DNA of 64,000 nucleotides. Source: Pedobacter miscanthi. GTDB taxonomy: Bacteria > Bacteroidota > Bacteroidia > Sphingobacteriales > Sphingobacteriaceae. The notes beneath the pieces were generated by a model, which had not been told where the DNA came from, did not search any database, and was given only the letters and a program-made list of their open reading frames with translations. Made by a program: the position numbers and the translations under genes. The DNA lies in the NCBI RefSeq assembly GCF_003315595.1, contig NZ_QNQU01000024.1, positions 1-64,000 of the forward strand. Reading direction: 5' to 3'. The stretch's first letter is position 1. Each line of letters opens with the position of its first letter. Positions 51,322-60,128 of this stretch are shown here, one piece after another.

Positions 51322-53357
51322 ATCGTATAATTAAACTTGAAACGGTAGAACCTCATCGGCATCGGGAAATTGGCGATTATCCAGCGGGCCTGATTAAAAA
51401 TATTGTTGATCTCTAAATTGATTTTGGCTTTTCTTCCGAACAGATCCAGGTGATAACCCAAACCCACATCGTGCGTATACCATGGATCCATGCGGTTATA
51501 TACAGCGCTTTGACTGGTACTGATCTGGTTATAACGTTCGCCTGCATAGATGTAACTGTAGTTCAGTTCAAACTTTTTCCAGTCGGCCCCTAAAATCAGC
51601 GATCCGGAATGAAGCGGTATATAAGGAATATTATATGGATATATATCTCCTTCGGTAACATCTCTTGCTTGCTGGTAGGAATAACTGAGGCCTGCATTTA
51701 ATGACAGCTGAGCAGCTATTGCCCAGGCCGACTGTATATTTACCTCAGCCCCTTTTACCGCTACCTTACCGATGTTATACATCGTCCACCGGTATAAATT
51801 AGAGCTTGGTATGGCTACAATTTTATCTTTAACCTGGTTGTAATATAGATCGGCCTGAATAGAAATGGAAGTTAGTGCAGTATTTAGTGGCTGAATATTG
51901 TAAGTTGCACCAAAATCATACTGATTGGTAAACTCAGGGCGTAAAAGCGAATTCCCAATAAAGGTATAATACAGATCGTTAAATGTTGGCAGCCTGAAAA
52001 TATTTTTATAAAAGGCCCTCAGCATAAAATCTTTACTGCCAAACGGATAATAACCGGCCATCACCGTAGGCGTAAATTCCTGTTTATTGCCGGCACTGGT
52101 ATATTCTCTTACTTTATCAAACACAAAAGTGCCCAGTAGTGATGCCTGTAAATTAAAATTATCCAGCTTAAATTCTGATGCAAGGGCAGCCAGTACGGTT
52201 TGCCTGGTTGGATAGGGAAAGCGGTATAAATTTGCGTTGAGTTTGTTCCATTGATAATCAGCTGAAAAGGATACATTCCAAACCGGTAAAATGCGATAGC
52301 GGTTTGCTGCGGAGGCATAAATTTCCTGTTGATGGTAGCGGTTATCTAAAAAACCATCGAGTGTTACAAAATCAGGATCAAGGTAACGCATGTAATCATT
52401 GGCATACTTTGCGTTGATCATCAAAGCATAACCTTTACTTTCAGCCGTTTCGAAATGCCCCTGAACAAAAATATTCCTGTCCCACTGCCGTTGTGTAAAA
52501 TCGTATTTATTGGAAACAACGGCTCCGGGTAATCCCCGCTCTGATGAATAACCGTATGCTTTTAATGTCCAGCTGGCGCTATCTTTCAGCGTACCATTTA
52601 AACCGGCTTCAATCCTATAGGCATTCAGGTCGGTATTGGTTCGCACAATTGTGGTGTCGAAAGTGCCGTTTCGCTCCCGGTACCTGTACTGCCCATCAGC
52701 GTTTACCCATTCGGTACTGAGCGAAACAGATGTCCTATCCAATATTTTCTGTTCGTATAAAAAAGACGGATTAACCAAACCAAACGAACCTGCTTTAAGC
52801 CCTAAACGGATATTGGATGAACGACCATCTGCAAATTGCGGTTTCCTGGTTTGCAAATAAATTGTACTGGTAGCTGAAAATGATTTGGCCGGCTGGAATA
52901 TATTCGCTTTCTGACCATTGTACAACGCCACTTCTTCCATGTTATCCAGCGAAAACCTGCCAAGATCCACCTGTCCGTTTTGCGCATTGCCCATCTGTAT
53001 ACCATCATAAAAAACGCTGGTTTGGTTGGTGCCCATACTTCGCACGTTAACGGTTTTCAGTCCGCCGATACCACCATAATCTTTCAGCTGAACCCCACTG
53101 AAATAACGGAGTGCATCGGCAACCGAAAAACTATTGAGCCGTTGTAGTGCCTCACCGCTGATTACCTGGGTCGGTGTTGAAGAAGTATTTCTTACCGATG
53201 CTTTTTTGCCGCTTACCTTTACCTCATGCAAAAGCCTGACTTTGGCGGTATCAATCTGCGCCAGCGAAATATTTGGCAAAATAATACCAATACCCAATGC
53301 GGATGCAAAAGCAACATAAAACCGGATGTTTAATAAAACACCTATAATTTTAATCAT
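51318..53357 (-). CDS. BtuB-like TonB-dependent cobalamin receptor
   Basis: The 679-residue outer-membrane receptor has a signal peptide (ending SLAQIDT), TonB-box-like LLHEVKVSGKK, and a plug domain (FSVADALRYFSGVQLKDYGGIGGLKTVNVRSMGTNQTSVFYDGIQ). A C-terminal barrel ends MPMRFYRFKFNYTI. It starts a six-gene operon behind the first cobalamin riboswitch, so it is expected to import corrinoids. The two receptors in the window are distant in sequence, so they may differ in corrinoid preference or in partner lipoproteins. Confidence 0.93.
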   Translation of the reverse strand: MIKIIGVLLNIRFYVAFASALGIGIILPNISLAQIDTAKVRLLHEVKVSGKKASVRNTSSTPTQVISGEALQRLNSFSVADALRYFSGVQLKDYGGIGGLKTVNVRSMGTNQTSVFYDGIQMGNAQNGQVDLGRFSLDNMEEVALYNGQKANIFQPAKSFSATSTIYLQTRKPQFADGRSSNIRLGLKAGSFGLVNPSFLYEQKILDRTSVSLSTEWVNADGQYRYRERNGTFDTTIVRTNTDLNAYRIEAGLNGTLKDSASWTLKAYGYSSERGLPGAVVSNKYDFTQRQWDRNIFVQGHFETAESKGYALMINAKYANDYMRYLDPDFVTLDGFLDNRYHQQEIYASAANRYRILPVWNVSFSADYQWNKLNANLYRFPYPTRQTVLAALASEFKLDNFNLQASLLGTFVFDKVREYTSAGNKQEFTPTVMAGYYPFGSKDFMLRAFYKNIFRLPTFNDLYYTFIGNSLLRPEFTNQYDFGATYNIQPLNTALTSISIQADLYYNQVKDKIVAIPSSNLYRWTMYNIGKVAVKGAEVNIQSAWAIAAQLSLNAGLSYSYQQARDVTEGDIYPYNIPYIPLHSGSLILGADWKKFELNYSYIYAGERYNQISTSQSAVYNRMDPWYTHDVGLGYHLDLFGRKAKINLEINNIFNQARWIIANFPMPMRFYRFKFNYTI

Positions 53358-53363
53358 TTTGAT

Positions 53364-53380
53364 TGTGAGTTTAACCCACA
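53364..53380 (-). promoter_or_regulatory. Conserved hairpin next to the first receptor start codon
   Basis: TGTGGG and CTCACA form the stem and TTAAA the loop, 6 nt before the ATG. It matches the structure at 44249-44265 in the other operon. An in-frame stop codon in this leader rules out translation of the longer frame here. Confidence 0.55.
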
Positions 53381-53424
53381 GCCAACAGATGGAAAAGAAA
53401 TGAAATACGAAAAAATACGTTTAC

Positions 53425-53460
53425 CTCACTCCTAGCTTCAATCCCCGAAAGCTATGAAAT
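53425..53460 (-). promoter_or_regulatory. Conserved leader block after the first riboswitch
   Basis: The ATTTCATAGCTTTCGGGG plus ATTGAAGCTAGGAGTGAG block is 90% or more identical to 44312-44347 and lies at the same distance from the aptamer. Confidence 0.6.
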
Positions 53461-53470
53461 ATAATGCTAA

Positions 53471-53640
53471 GGCAGGTCTTCTGACTTACTCCCGGCTTTC
53501 CGGCCTTCCCATCCCGACGTATCGGAACAGTGGCAGATTGATTGGAAATCCGTTAAGGAGCTTACAGCTGCGGGACAGTTACAGATTTACACTGTATTCC
53601 CTTTTAATTCCGGGTGTAAAACCGGAAACCAAAAGCAGTG
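53471..53640 (-). ncRNA. Cobalamin riboswitch, first B12 operon
   Basis: On the minus strand it contains TTTTGGTTTCCGGTTTTACA, GTAACTGTCCCGCAGCTGTAA (the B12 box) and AGTCAGAAGACCTGCC at its 3' end. The loop segment between the B12 box and the 3' end differs from the other copy (ATCCCGACGTATCGGAACAG in place of a GCCGGGTGGG arm), but the stems are preserved. It governs the BtuB-like receptor and five lipoproteins. Confidence 0.96.
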
Positions 53641-53648
53641 CAAAGGTA
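53641..53648 (-). promoter_or_regulatory. -7 box of the first B12 operon
   Basis: TACCTTTG on the minus strand matches TAnnTTTG exactly, and a TTTT lies 19 nt upstream. The predicted start is at about 53634, just before the first riboswitch helix. Confidence 0.72.
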
Positions 53649-53733
53649 ACAAAATTAGACAACATGTAAAATGGATGATGGAAAACGGTCTTTTTAATGG
53701 AAAAGCCTAAATTAGGAATCAAAATTTTCAATT

Positions 53734-54981
53734 ATGAAAAGGATTTTAACTATTGCATTATCGCTGATGATTTTATCTGTTATGGCACAAAAAACCGATA
53801 CCATTTTCTTAAAGAAATTGATGGAAGCCAAACCTGATCTTTTTTCAACAGTGCTCAGCCATCCGGATCACAACCAGGTGCAGATTCTTTATACCCAGAT
53901 TAACCGCGATGCTAAGAATCAACCAACATTTAAAACCTTCAGCTATAATTTAGATCCGCACCATTATTTTTACCCTGCCAGTACGGTTAAGCTTGCTGCG
54001 GTAATTTTCGCTTTAGAAAAGGTAAACCGACTAAAAAACACAGGGCTGAGTGCTAAAAGTACAATGATTACTGATAGTGCATATAAAGGACAGAACAAAG
54101 TTTTGAAAGATACGAGTGCTAAAAGCGGCCTGCCATCTATTGAACATTATGTTAAAAAAATACTGCTCACCAGCGATAACGACGCCTTTAACCGCTTATT
54201 CGAATTTATCGGTCGTGCCGAGATTAACGAGAAGCTAAAAGCAAACGGATTAAACAATAGCCGTATTTTAAACCGTTTGGCCATTGGCGATGCCGGCGAA
54301 TCAGCCAAACATACCAATCCGATTAAATTTTATAATGGCGATAAATTGGTGTATGATCAACCGGCTCAATACGATCCAAAAGAATATGAACTGCAGTTAA
54401 CTAACCTGGTGATGGGTAAAGGTTATATGGATAGTACCGATAAATTGGTAAATAAACCTTTTAGTTTGGCCGGAAAAAATGCCTTTGCCATTAATGATCA
54501 GCAAAAATTGATGCAGAAACTGATTTTCCCGGAAGCATTTCCTGCTAATAAAAGATTTAACCTAACTCCGGAAGACTATAAATTGATTTACACCTACATG
54601 AGCAAATACCCAACGGAAAGCGATTTTCCAAAATATGATCCGAAAGAATTTTGGGCTGCCTATGCCAAAATGCTTTATTATGGCCGCGAACAGGTAACGC
54701 CAGATCCAAATATCAGGATCTTTAATAAATATGGCGACAGTTATGGTTACATTATCGACAACTCCTATTTCGTTGATTTTAAAAATGGAATAGAATATTT
54801 TCTCACGGCAGTGGTGCAAAGCAATGAAGATGGTATTTTCAATGATAATAAATATGAATACGAAACCGTTTGCTTTCCTTTTATGAAAAACCTGGGCAGA
54901 ACCATTTATGAGCTGGAACTGCAAAGAAACAAAAAACATAAACCAGATTTCAGTAAATTCAAAATCGATTATAATCCTTAA
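53734..54981 (+). CDS. SxxK serine hydrolase (class A beta-lactamase-like)
   Basis: The 415-residue secreted protein (signal ending VMAQK) has Ser83-Thr-Val-Lys86 in YPASTVKLAAVIFALEKV. It also has Ser147-Asp-Asn149 in LLTSDNDAFNRLF, matching Ser70-x-x-Lys73 and Ser130-Asp-Asn132 of class A beta-lactamases in order and spacing. A clear KTG motif is missing; FKNGIEYFLTAVVQSN occupies that region. Activity on beta-lactams cannot be assumed, and it may act on cell-wall or other esters. It is transcribed alone. Confidence 0.8.
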   Translation: MKRILTIALSLMILSVMAQKTDTIFLKKLMEAKPDLFSTVLSHPDHNQVQILYTQINRDAKNQPTFKTFSYNLDPHHYFYPASTVKLAAVIFALEKVNRLKNTGLSAKSTMITDSAYKGQNKVLKDTSAKSGLPSIEHYVKKILLTSDNDAFNRLFEFIGRAEINEKLKANGLNNSRILNRLAIGDAGESAKHTNPIKFYNGDKLVYDQPAQYDPKEYELQLTNLVMGKGYMDSTDKLVNKPFSLAGKNAFAINDQQKLMQKLIFPEAFPANKRFNLTPEDYKLIYTYMSKYPTESDFPKYDPKEFWAAYAKMLYYGREQVTPDPNIRIFNKYGDSYGYIIDNSYFVDFKNGIEYFLTAVVQSNEDGIFNDNKYEYETVCFPFMKNLGRTIYELELQRNKKHKPDFSKFKIDYNP

Positions 54982-55086
54982 AACCTTTCGCTTAATTGAT
55001 GGTTTATAGCCTATAAATTGTATAAAAAACTATACATTAATTAAAAAATAATATATTCGCATTTCAAATAGAAGAATACATCTCTA

Positions 55087-56490
55087 ATGGCTAAATTATT
55101 AATAATTGACGATGAGCGTGCGATAAGGAGTACCTTACGCGAAATCCTGGAGTATGAAAATTACGATGTAGAAGATATCGATAACGGTATTGATGGCCTC
55201 GAAATGATCAAAAAAGGAAATTTCGATTTGGTTCTCTGCGATATCAAGATGAACAAAATGGATGGTATGGAAGTGCTCGAACAGGCACAGATCATCAAAC
55301 CCGACCTTCCTTTCATTATGATTTCAGGTCATGGAACAGTTGAAACCGCCATCGAAGCCAGTAAAAAAGGCGCTTTCGATTTTATTTCGAAACCACCTGA
55401 TTTAAACCGTCTACTGATCACTGTACGTAATGGTTTAGACCGTGGAAATTTAGTTACCGAAACCAAGGTTTTAAAACGTAAAGCCAGTAAAACCCGCGAA
55501 ATTTTAGGAGAATCGGAAAGTATCTCTAAAATTAAAGAAACCATTGAGCGTGTAGCCCCAACCGAAGCCCGTGTATTGATTACCGGTGCAAACGGTAGCG
55601 GTAAGGAATTGGTAGCCCGCTGGTTGCACGAAAAATCGAACCGCGCTGATAGTCCGTTAATCGAAGTGAATTGTGCCGCAATTCCTTCTGAATTAATTGA
55701 AAGTGAGCTGTTTGGACACGAAAAAGGTTCATTTACGTCTGCTGTTAAACAACGTATCGGTAAATTTGAACTTGCAAATGGGGGTACCTTATTTCTGGAT
55801 GAGATTGGCGATATGAGCTTATCGGCCCAGGCAAAAGTTTTACGCGCCTTACAGGAACATAAAATCTCACGCGTAGGCGGCGAAAAGGAAATTGAAGTAA
55901 ATGTTCGTGTTTTAGCAGCTACAAATAAAGATTTATTAAAAGAAATAGAAGATGGTAATTTCCGTATGGATTTGTACCACCGATTAAACGTAATCAACAT
56001 CCACGTTCCGCATTTAACAGAAAGAACCGACGATATCCCGGTAATTGCACAGAACTTTTTAGAAAGTATTTGCAGTGATTACGGCATGCCGGTAAAGAAA
56101 ATTAATGATGGTGGTATGGCAGCATTACAGGCTTTACCGTGGACAGGTAACGTGCGTGAGCTACACAATATGATTGAGCGTTTAATTATTTTAAGTGATA
56201 AGGTAATTACCGAAAATGATGTGCGTGCTTTTGCAAACCCTGGCGGCGGAACCAATATTGGTGCTGCAACAAGCACACAAATTGCCGGTGCTGGAGGTTC
56301 AGCTTTAACTTCATCATTCGATTCGTTCAATAATTTCCAGGATTATAAAGACCATGCAGAACGTGAATTTATCAAATTTAAACTGGAAAAAAATAACTGG
56401 AATGTATCAAAAACAGCTGATGAGATTGATATTCAAAGAAGTCACTTGTACAGTAAAATAGAGAAATTCGGCTTAAAAAGAGCGGAATAG
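55087..56490 (+). CDS. NtrC-type response regulator with AAA+ and Fis domains
   Basis: The 467 residues comprise three domains. The first is a receiver domain (Asp8, Asp9, phosphoacceptor Asp52 in LCDIKMNKMDG). The second is a sigma-54-type AAA+ domain with Walker A GANGSGKE at residues 167-174. The third is a C-terminal Fis-like helix-turn-helix (EKNNWNVSKTADEIDIQRSHLYSKIEKFGL). The sigma-54-contacting loop, normally GAFTGA, reads GSFTSA (residues 214-219). No sensor kinase gene adjoins it. The gene is ended by a strong terminator. Confidence 0.92.
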   Translation: MAKLLIIDDERAIRSTLREILEYENYDVEDIDNGIDGLEMIKKGNFDLVLCDIKMNKMDGMEVLEQAQIIKPDLPFIMISGHGTVETAIEASKKGAFDFISKPPDLNRLLITVRNGLDRGNLVTETKVLKRKASKTREILGESESISKIKETIERVAPTEARVLITGANGSGKELVARWLHEKSNRADSPLIEVNCAAIPSELIESELFGHEKGSFTSAVKQRIGKFELANGGTLFLDEIGDMSLSAQAKVLRALQEHKISRVGGEKEIEVNVRVLAATNKDLLKEIEDGNFRMDLYHRLNVINIHVPHLTERTDDIPVIAQNFLESICSDYGMPVKKINDGGMAALQALPWTGNVRELHNMIERLIILSDKVITENDVRAFANPGGGTNIGAATSTQIAGAGGSALTSSFDSFNNFQDYKDHAEREFIKFKLEKNNWNVSKTADEIDIQRSHLYSKIEKFGLKRAE

Positions 56491-56500
56491 CATTATAGCA

Positions 56501-56535
56501 AAGAAGTCAAGTTTTAAAAACTTGACTTCTTTTTT
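56501..56535 (+). terminator. Terminator of the NtrC-type regulator gene
   Basis: AAGAAGTCAAGTTTT and AAAACTTGACTTCTT form a perfect long stem followed by TTTTT. It lies in the convergent gap with the CLC gene and could serve both strands weakly. Confidence 0.9.
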
Positions 56536-56558
56536 ATGTTGCAACATTCCAACCCTTC

Positions 56559-58349
56559 TTATCCCATATAATCATTTTGCCTCATCAGCAAAGCCCTGTA
56601 TTTGTTAAAAATTGCCGTTTTAGATACAAAACCCAGGTATTGGTTCTGAGTTGTTAATACTGGTAAAATCCAAACATTATCCTGTTCCATTTTCTCTAAT
56701 ACTAACTTCAGATCATCATTTTCACCAATTGTGTTAGGGGCAGGCTGTACCAGATATGATGCTTGCAAATGATCTTTATCCGGATTTTTAATCATTTCAT
56801 TAAACAGCTCCTCGATGTAAATAATTCCTTTAAAATCTCCTACTTCATCAGTTACAGCTATAACGTTTTTATGCGATTGCATAATTTCATTCATTTTGAT
56901 TGAAAGCAGATCATCCATCTGCAACTGCGGATAACTTTTCTCAATCAGGTATTTCAACTTCATCTGGTTTAAAACCGTAGTATCCTTATCCTCGTGCGAT
57001 AACAATTCGCCCTTATCAGCCAGTGCTTTGGTATAAATAGAATGTTTTTGCGAACTGCGGTTAATGGCGTAAGAAATCGCTGTGGTAATCATCAGCGGAA
57101 CCATTAAAATATATCCCCCTGTAATTTCGGCGATAAGAAAAATACCCGTTAATGGCGCATGCATAATGGAACCTAAGGCGGCCGCCATGCCAGCTACAAT
57201 AAAATTGGATACATTTAACTGTGCCATACCCGATAGGTTTACCACATAGGCAAAAATAAACCCGATTAAACCACCCATAATCAAACTTGGGGCAAATGTA
57301 CCACCATTACCACCTGCACCTAAAGTAACCAGTGTAGCAATCGATTTCATAAAAATAGTAACCACAGTAAACAATATCACGACAGCTGAAATAGAGCTGT
57401 AATCCGCAAAAATACTGTTATTGATCACAGTGTGATAATCACCTTTTAGCAAGCCTTTTATGGTAATGTATCCTTCGCCATAAAGTGTTGGGAACAGAAA
57501 TACCAATGCGCCGAGCATCAGGCCACCCACAATCACTTTTGTGTAAGGATGTTTTATTTTATAGAACAATCCTTTAACGACATAGTTAGCTTTTGTAAAG
57601 TAAATGGAAAATAAACCAATAAAACAGGCTAAAATTACGTAGTAGAACAAGGCGTTCACTTTCCAACCTTCTGTAACCAGAAAGAAAAGCTGTTGGGTAT
57701 AAAATAGCCTGGCTACTACAGCGGCCGTTGCCGCAGATAATAATAATGGAATAAAGGCCGGGATGGTAAATTCGGGTAATAGAATTTCGATTGCAAAAAC
57801 GATGCCTGCCACCGGACTATTAAATGCTCCTGCAATACCTGCGGCGGCTCCACAAGCCACCAGCATGGTAATTTCGCGGTAGGATAATCCCAGTAAACGA
57901 CCAAGATTGGATCCGATTGCCGATCCGCTGGTGACTATGGGCGCCTCTAAACCGGTAGATCCACCAAAACCAACTGTAACGGCTGCGGTAATAATCTGCG
58001 AATAAATATTGTGTGCCTCAACCTTACTCGATTTTTTTGAAATGGCATAAAGCAAGGGCGTTAAGCCTGTTTCGAATTTCGTTTTACGGATAAAATATTT
58101 AATATACAATACCGTTAAAAAAATCCCGATCATTGGAAAAATAAAATACAGGTAATATTTGTATTTCCAATGCCAATCTGATTGAAGAAACTCTTCGATG
58201 TGGTGGGTTAAACTTTTTAAAGCGGCAGCCGCCAATCCGGCTAAAACACCAACAATTACGGCAAGGATAATTAAGAAATTACGGTTTGATATTTTAGATT
58301 TACGGTACTGATTAATCTTATCAAGGTAATTTACAAATCTGATGTACAT
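56559..58349 (-). CDS. CLC-type chloride channel/antiporter with CBS domains
   Basis: The 596-residue protein has the CLC pore motifs: GSTGLEAPIVTSGSAIGSNLG with the gating glutamate, GAAAGIAGAFNSPVAGIVFAIE, and GGNGGTFAPSLIMGG. A C-terminal pair of CBS domains (about residues 450-590) binds nucleotides in relatives. Whether it is a channel or a proton antiporter depends on a second glutamate I could not place with confidence. It is monocistronic. Confidence 0.93.
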   Translation of the reverse strand: MYIRFVNYLDKINQYRKSKISNRNFLIILAVIVGVLAGLAAAALKSLTHHIEEFLQSDWHWKYKYYLYFIFPMIGIFLTVLYIKYFIRKTKFETGLTPLLYAISKKSSKVEAHNIYSQIITAAVTVGFGGSTGLEAPIVTSGSAIGSNLGRLLGLSYREITMLVACGAAAGIAGAFNSPVAGIVFAIEILLPEFTIPAFIPLLLSAATAAVVARLFYTQQLFFLVTEGWKVNALFYYVILACFIGLFSIYFTKANYVVKGLFYKIKHPYTKVIVGGLMLGALVFLFPTLYGEGYITIKGLLKGDYHTVINNSIFADYSSISAVVILFTVVTIFMKSIATLVTLGAGGNGGTFAPSLIMGGLIGFIFAYVVNLSGMAQLNVSNFIVAGMAAALGSIMHAPLTGIFLIAEITGGYILMVPLMITTAISYAINRSSQKHSIYTKALADKGELLSHEDKDTTVLNQMKLKYLIEKSYPQLQMDDLLSIKMNEIMQSHKNVIAVTDEVGDFKGIIYIEELFNEMIKNPDKDHLQASYLVQPAPNTIGENDDLKLVLEKMEQDNVWILPVLTTQNQYLGFVSKTAIFNKYRALLMRQNDYMG

Positions 58350-58424
58350 GCTATTGTTTTTTAACAGAGGGCGATGCCCAAAAGTAACAAAAACAAGCCG
58401 GAGAAGCCAACTTAAAGACTTCTT

Positions 58425-59147
58425 TTATGCATCAAATTTATCCAATAACTTAATCAGGGTTGCAAAATCTTTCGGGTATGGTGCATCGATCACAATATCC
58501 TGATCGTTCAATCCTTTGAAAACCAAATGACGGGCGTGTAAAGCAAAACGTTTCATAATCGGTTGCTCCTCTTCACCTTTGGTTAATTTATACCCCCTCT
58601 TAATCGAAGAAAGAAAAACAGGTTTACCTTTATACATATCATCACCTACAATAGCGGCCCGTTGTGTGGCCAGGTGGATCCGGATCTGGTGCATTCTACC
58701 TGTGATCGGCTTGCACTCTACCAAAGTATAATGTTTGTAGTATTTTAAAGAGTTGAATATCGTTTCGGCCCTTTTACCTTCAGTCCTATCGATGGTTACA
58801 TTTTTATTACCATCGTTTAAAATTGGCAGGTCAACCGTTAAATCATCAAAAATAACATGGCCATCTACCACAGCGTGGTAAGTTTTATTCACCTTTCTTC
58901 TTTCGAACTGCATAGATGCATGGCGGTACCCCTCAGGGTTTTTCGCAATAATCAGAGCTCCCGAAGTTTCCTTATCCAAACGGTGACAAACCTGTGCATC
59001 ATCGCTATATTGTTTGGCTAAACGCAATACATTGGTTTCTCCTGATCCACCACGTTCATCGAGCGAGGCTAAAAACGGAGGTTTGTTGATAACAATAAAA
59101 TCGTTGTCTTCGAAAAGAATAAGGTCTTTAAAATTTGGAAACTTCAA
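58425..59147 (-). CDS. RluA-family pseudouridine synthase
   Basis: The 240-residue enzyme has VCHRLDKETSGALIIAKNPEGYRHASMQFERRKVNKTYHAVVDG with catalytic Asp in HRLDKETSG. It also has VECKPITGRMHQIRIHLATQRAAIVGDDMYKG, close to RluA/RluC-type rRNA-modifying enzymes. There is no S4 domain. A second family member lies at 30.0-30.7 kb, but the two differ in loop sequences and probably modify different RNAs. Confidence 0.88.
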   Translation of the reverse strand: MKFPNFKDLILFEDNDFIVINKPPFLASLDERGGSGETNVLRLAKQYSDDAQVCHRLDKETSGALIIAKNPEGYRHASMQFERRKVNKTYHAVVDGHVIFDDLTVDLPILNDGNKNVTIDRTEGKRAETIFNSLKYYKHYTLVECKPITGRMHQIRIHLATQRAAIVGDDMYKGKPVFLSSIKRGYKLTKGEEEQPIMKRFALHARHLVFKGLNDQDIVIDAPYPKDFATLIKLLDKFDA

Positions 59148-59207
59148 ACTGTGTGTAATTAATGAAGCGCAAAAATACGATTTTATTTTTTATTGATTCA
59201 GAAATTA

Positions 59208-59327
59208 ACCACAGATAAAAAGGACGAACACAGATAACGTTTAGCATTTGGTACGTTGGTACATAAAAAAACACAGATTAAACCTCAGAAAAAAATCTGT
59301 GTTAATCTGTGTATATCTGTGGTAAGA
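59208..59327. repeat. Imperfect inverted repeat
   Basis: ACCACAGATA...AACACAGATT on the left pairs with AATCTGTGTTAATCTGTGT and TATCTGTGGT on the right across about 50 bp. It resembles the CTGTGTTTATCTGT module in the 185-bp repeat near 37 kb. It fills the gap before the OmpR-type regulator stop. Confidence 0.65.
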
Positions 59328-59335
59328 ATATTTCT

Positions 59336-60025
59336 TTAAGAAAGCTCGAACTTATAGCCCACACCTTTTACAGTAGAAACATAAGTTTCGCCTAATTTTT
59401 CCCTTAATTTACGGATGTGAACATCAATAGTCCTGTTGGTTACCACTACCGAATCTTCCCAGATATTTTTAAGGATCGATTCGCGGGTATAAACCTTTCC
59501 GGGTTTTGAAGCCAGTAAATACAATAGCTCAAATTCCTTTTTGGCCAGTACTACTTTGTTACCTCCCTGGAAAACCAGGTAAGCTTCGCGATCGATTACC
59601 AGATCTCCGATTTCAAGTTTATTTTCTGATACTTCTTCAGTTCCGGCATTTCTCCTTAATATCGCATTAATGCGGCTTACCAAAGCACGTGGTTTAATTG
59701 GTTTTGCGATATAATCATCGGCACCAACATTAAAACCTGCAATTTCAGAATACTCTTCGCTTCTGGCCGTTAAGAAAACCATAAAAGTATTCTTAAATTC
59801 AGGGATTGCCCTCATTAAGCGGCAAGCTTCAATCCCATCCATTTTAGGCATCATAATATCCAGGATGATCAAATCCGGATGAACCTTTTTCGCTACAGTA
59901 ATTCCCTCCTGGCCATTGGTCGCTGTGAAAACCTGATAACCCTCTTTCTTCAGGTTATATTCAATAAGCTCCAGAATATCTGGTTCATCATCAACAATTA
60001 ATATTTTCTGACCTGCGTTGTTCAT
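59336..60025 (-). CDS. OmpR/PhoB-type response regulator
   Basis: The 229-residue protein has a receiver domain (IVDDEPDILELIEYNLKKEGYQ, phosphoacceptor in LIILDIMMPKMDGIE, Lys in DYIAKPIKP). A C-terminal winged helix follows (ELLYLLASKPGKVYTRESILKNIWEDSVVVTNRTIDVHIRKLREKLG...GVGYKF). It resembles regulators of phosphate or envelope response. The frame reaches 60064, but an ATG at 60025 starts where the conserved domain begins and follows a TACTTTCG box, so it is chosen. No kinase gene is adjacent. Confidence 0.93.
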   Translation of the reverse strand: MNNAGQKILIVDDEPDILELIEYNLKKEGYQVFTATNGQEGITVAKKVHPDLIILDIMMPKMDGIEACRLMRAIPEFKNTFMVFLTARSEEYSEIAGFNVGADDYIAKPIKPRALVSRINAILRRNAGTEEVSENKLEIGDLVIDREAYLVFQGGNKVVLAKKEFELLYLLASKPGKVYTRESILKNIWEDSVVVTNRTIDVHIRKLREKLGETYVSTVKGVGYKFELS

Positions 60026-60128
60026 AGTTAAATATTTGTTACGAAAGTAGTGTCTATGATGCAATATTTAGTTAAGCCTAAGTTAAGAAATTGTTAATTA
60101 CTTAAATTAGTTTAACATGGAATTTGTT

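Noticed and set aside
53454-53669. Short open frame over the first riboswitch
   Set aside because: It is an antisense frame over a conserved RNA element.
53734-54981. Antibiotic-resistance beta-lactamase
   Set aside because: The SxxK and SDN motifs are present but no clear KTG motif; the activity cannot be claimed.
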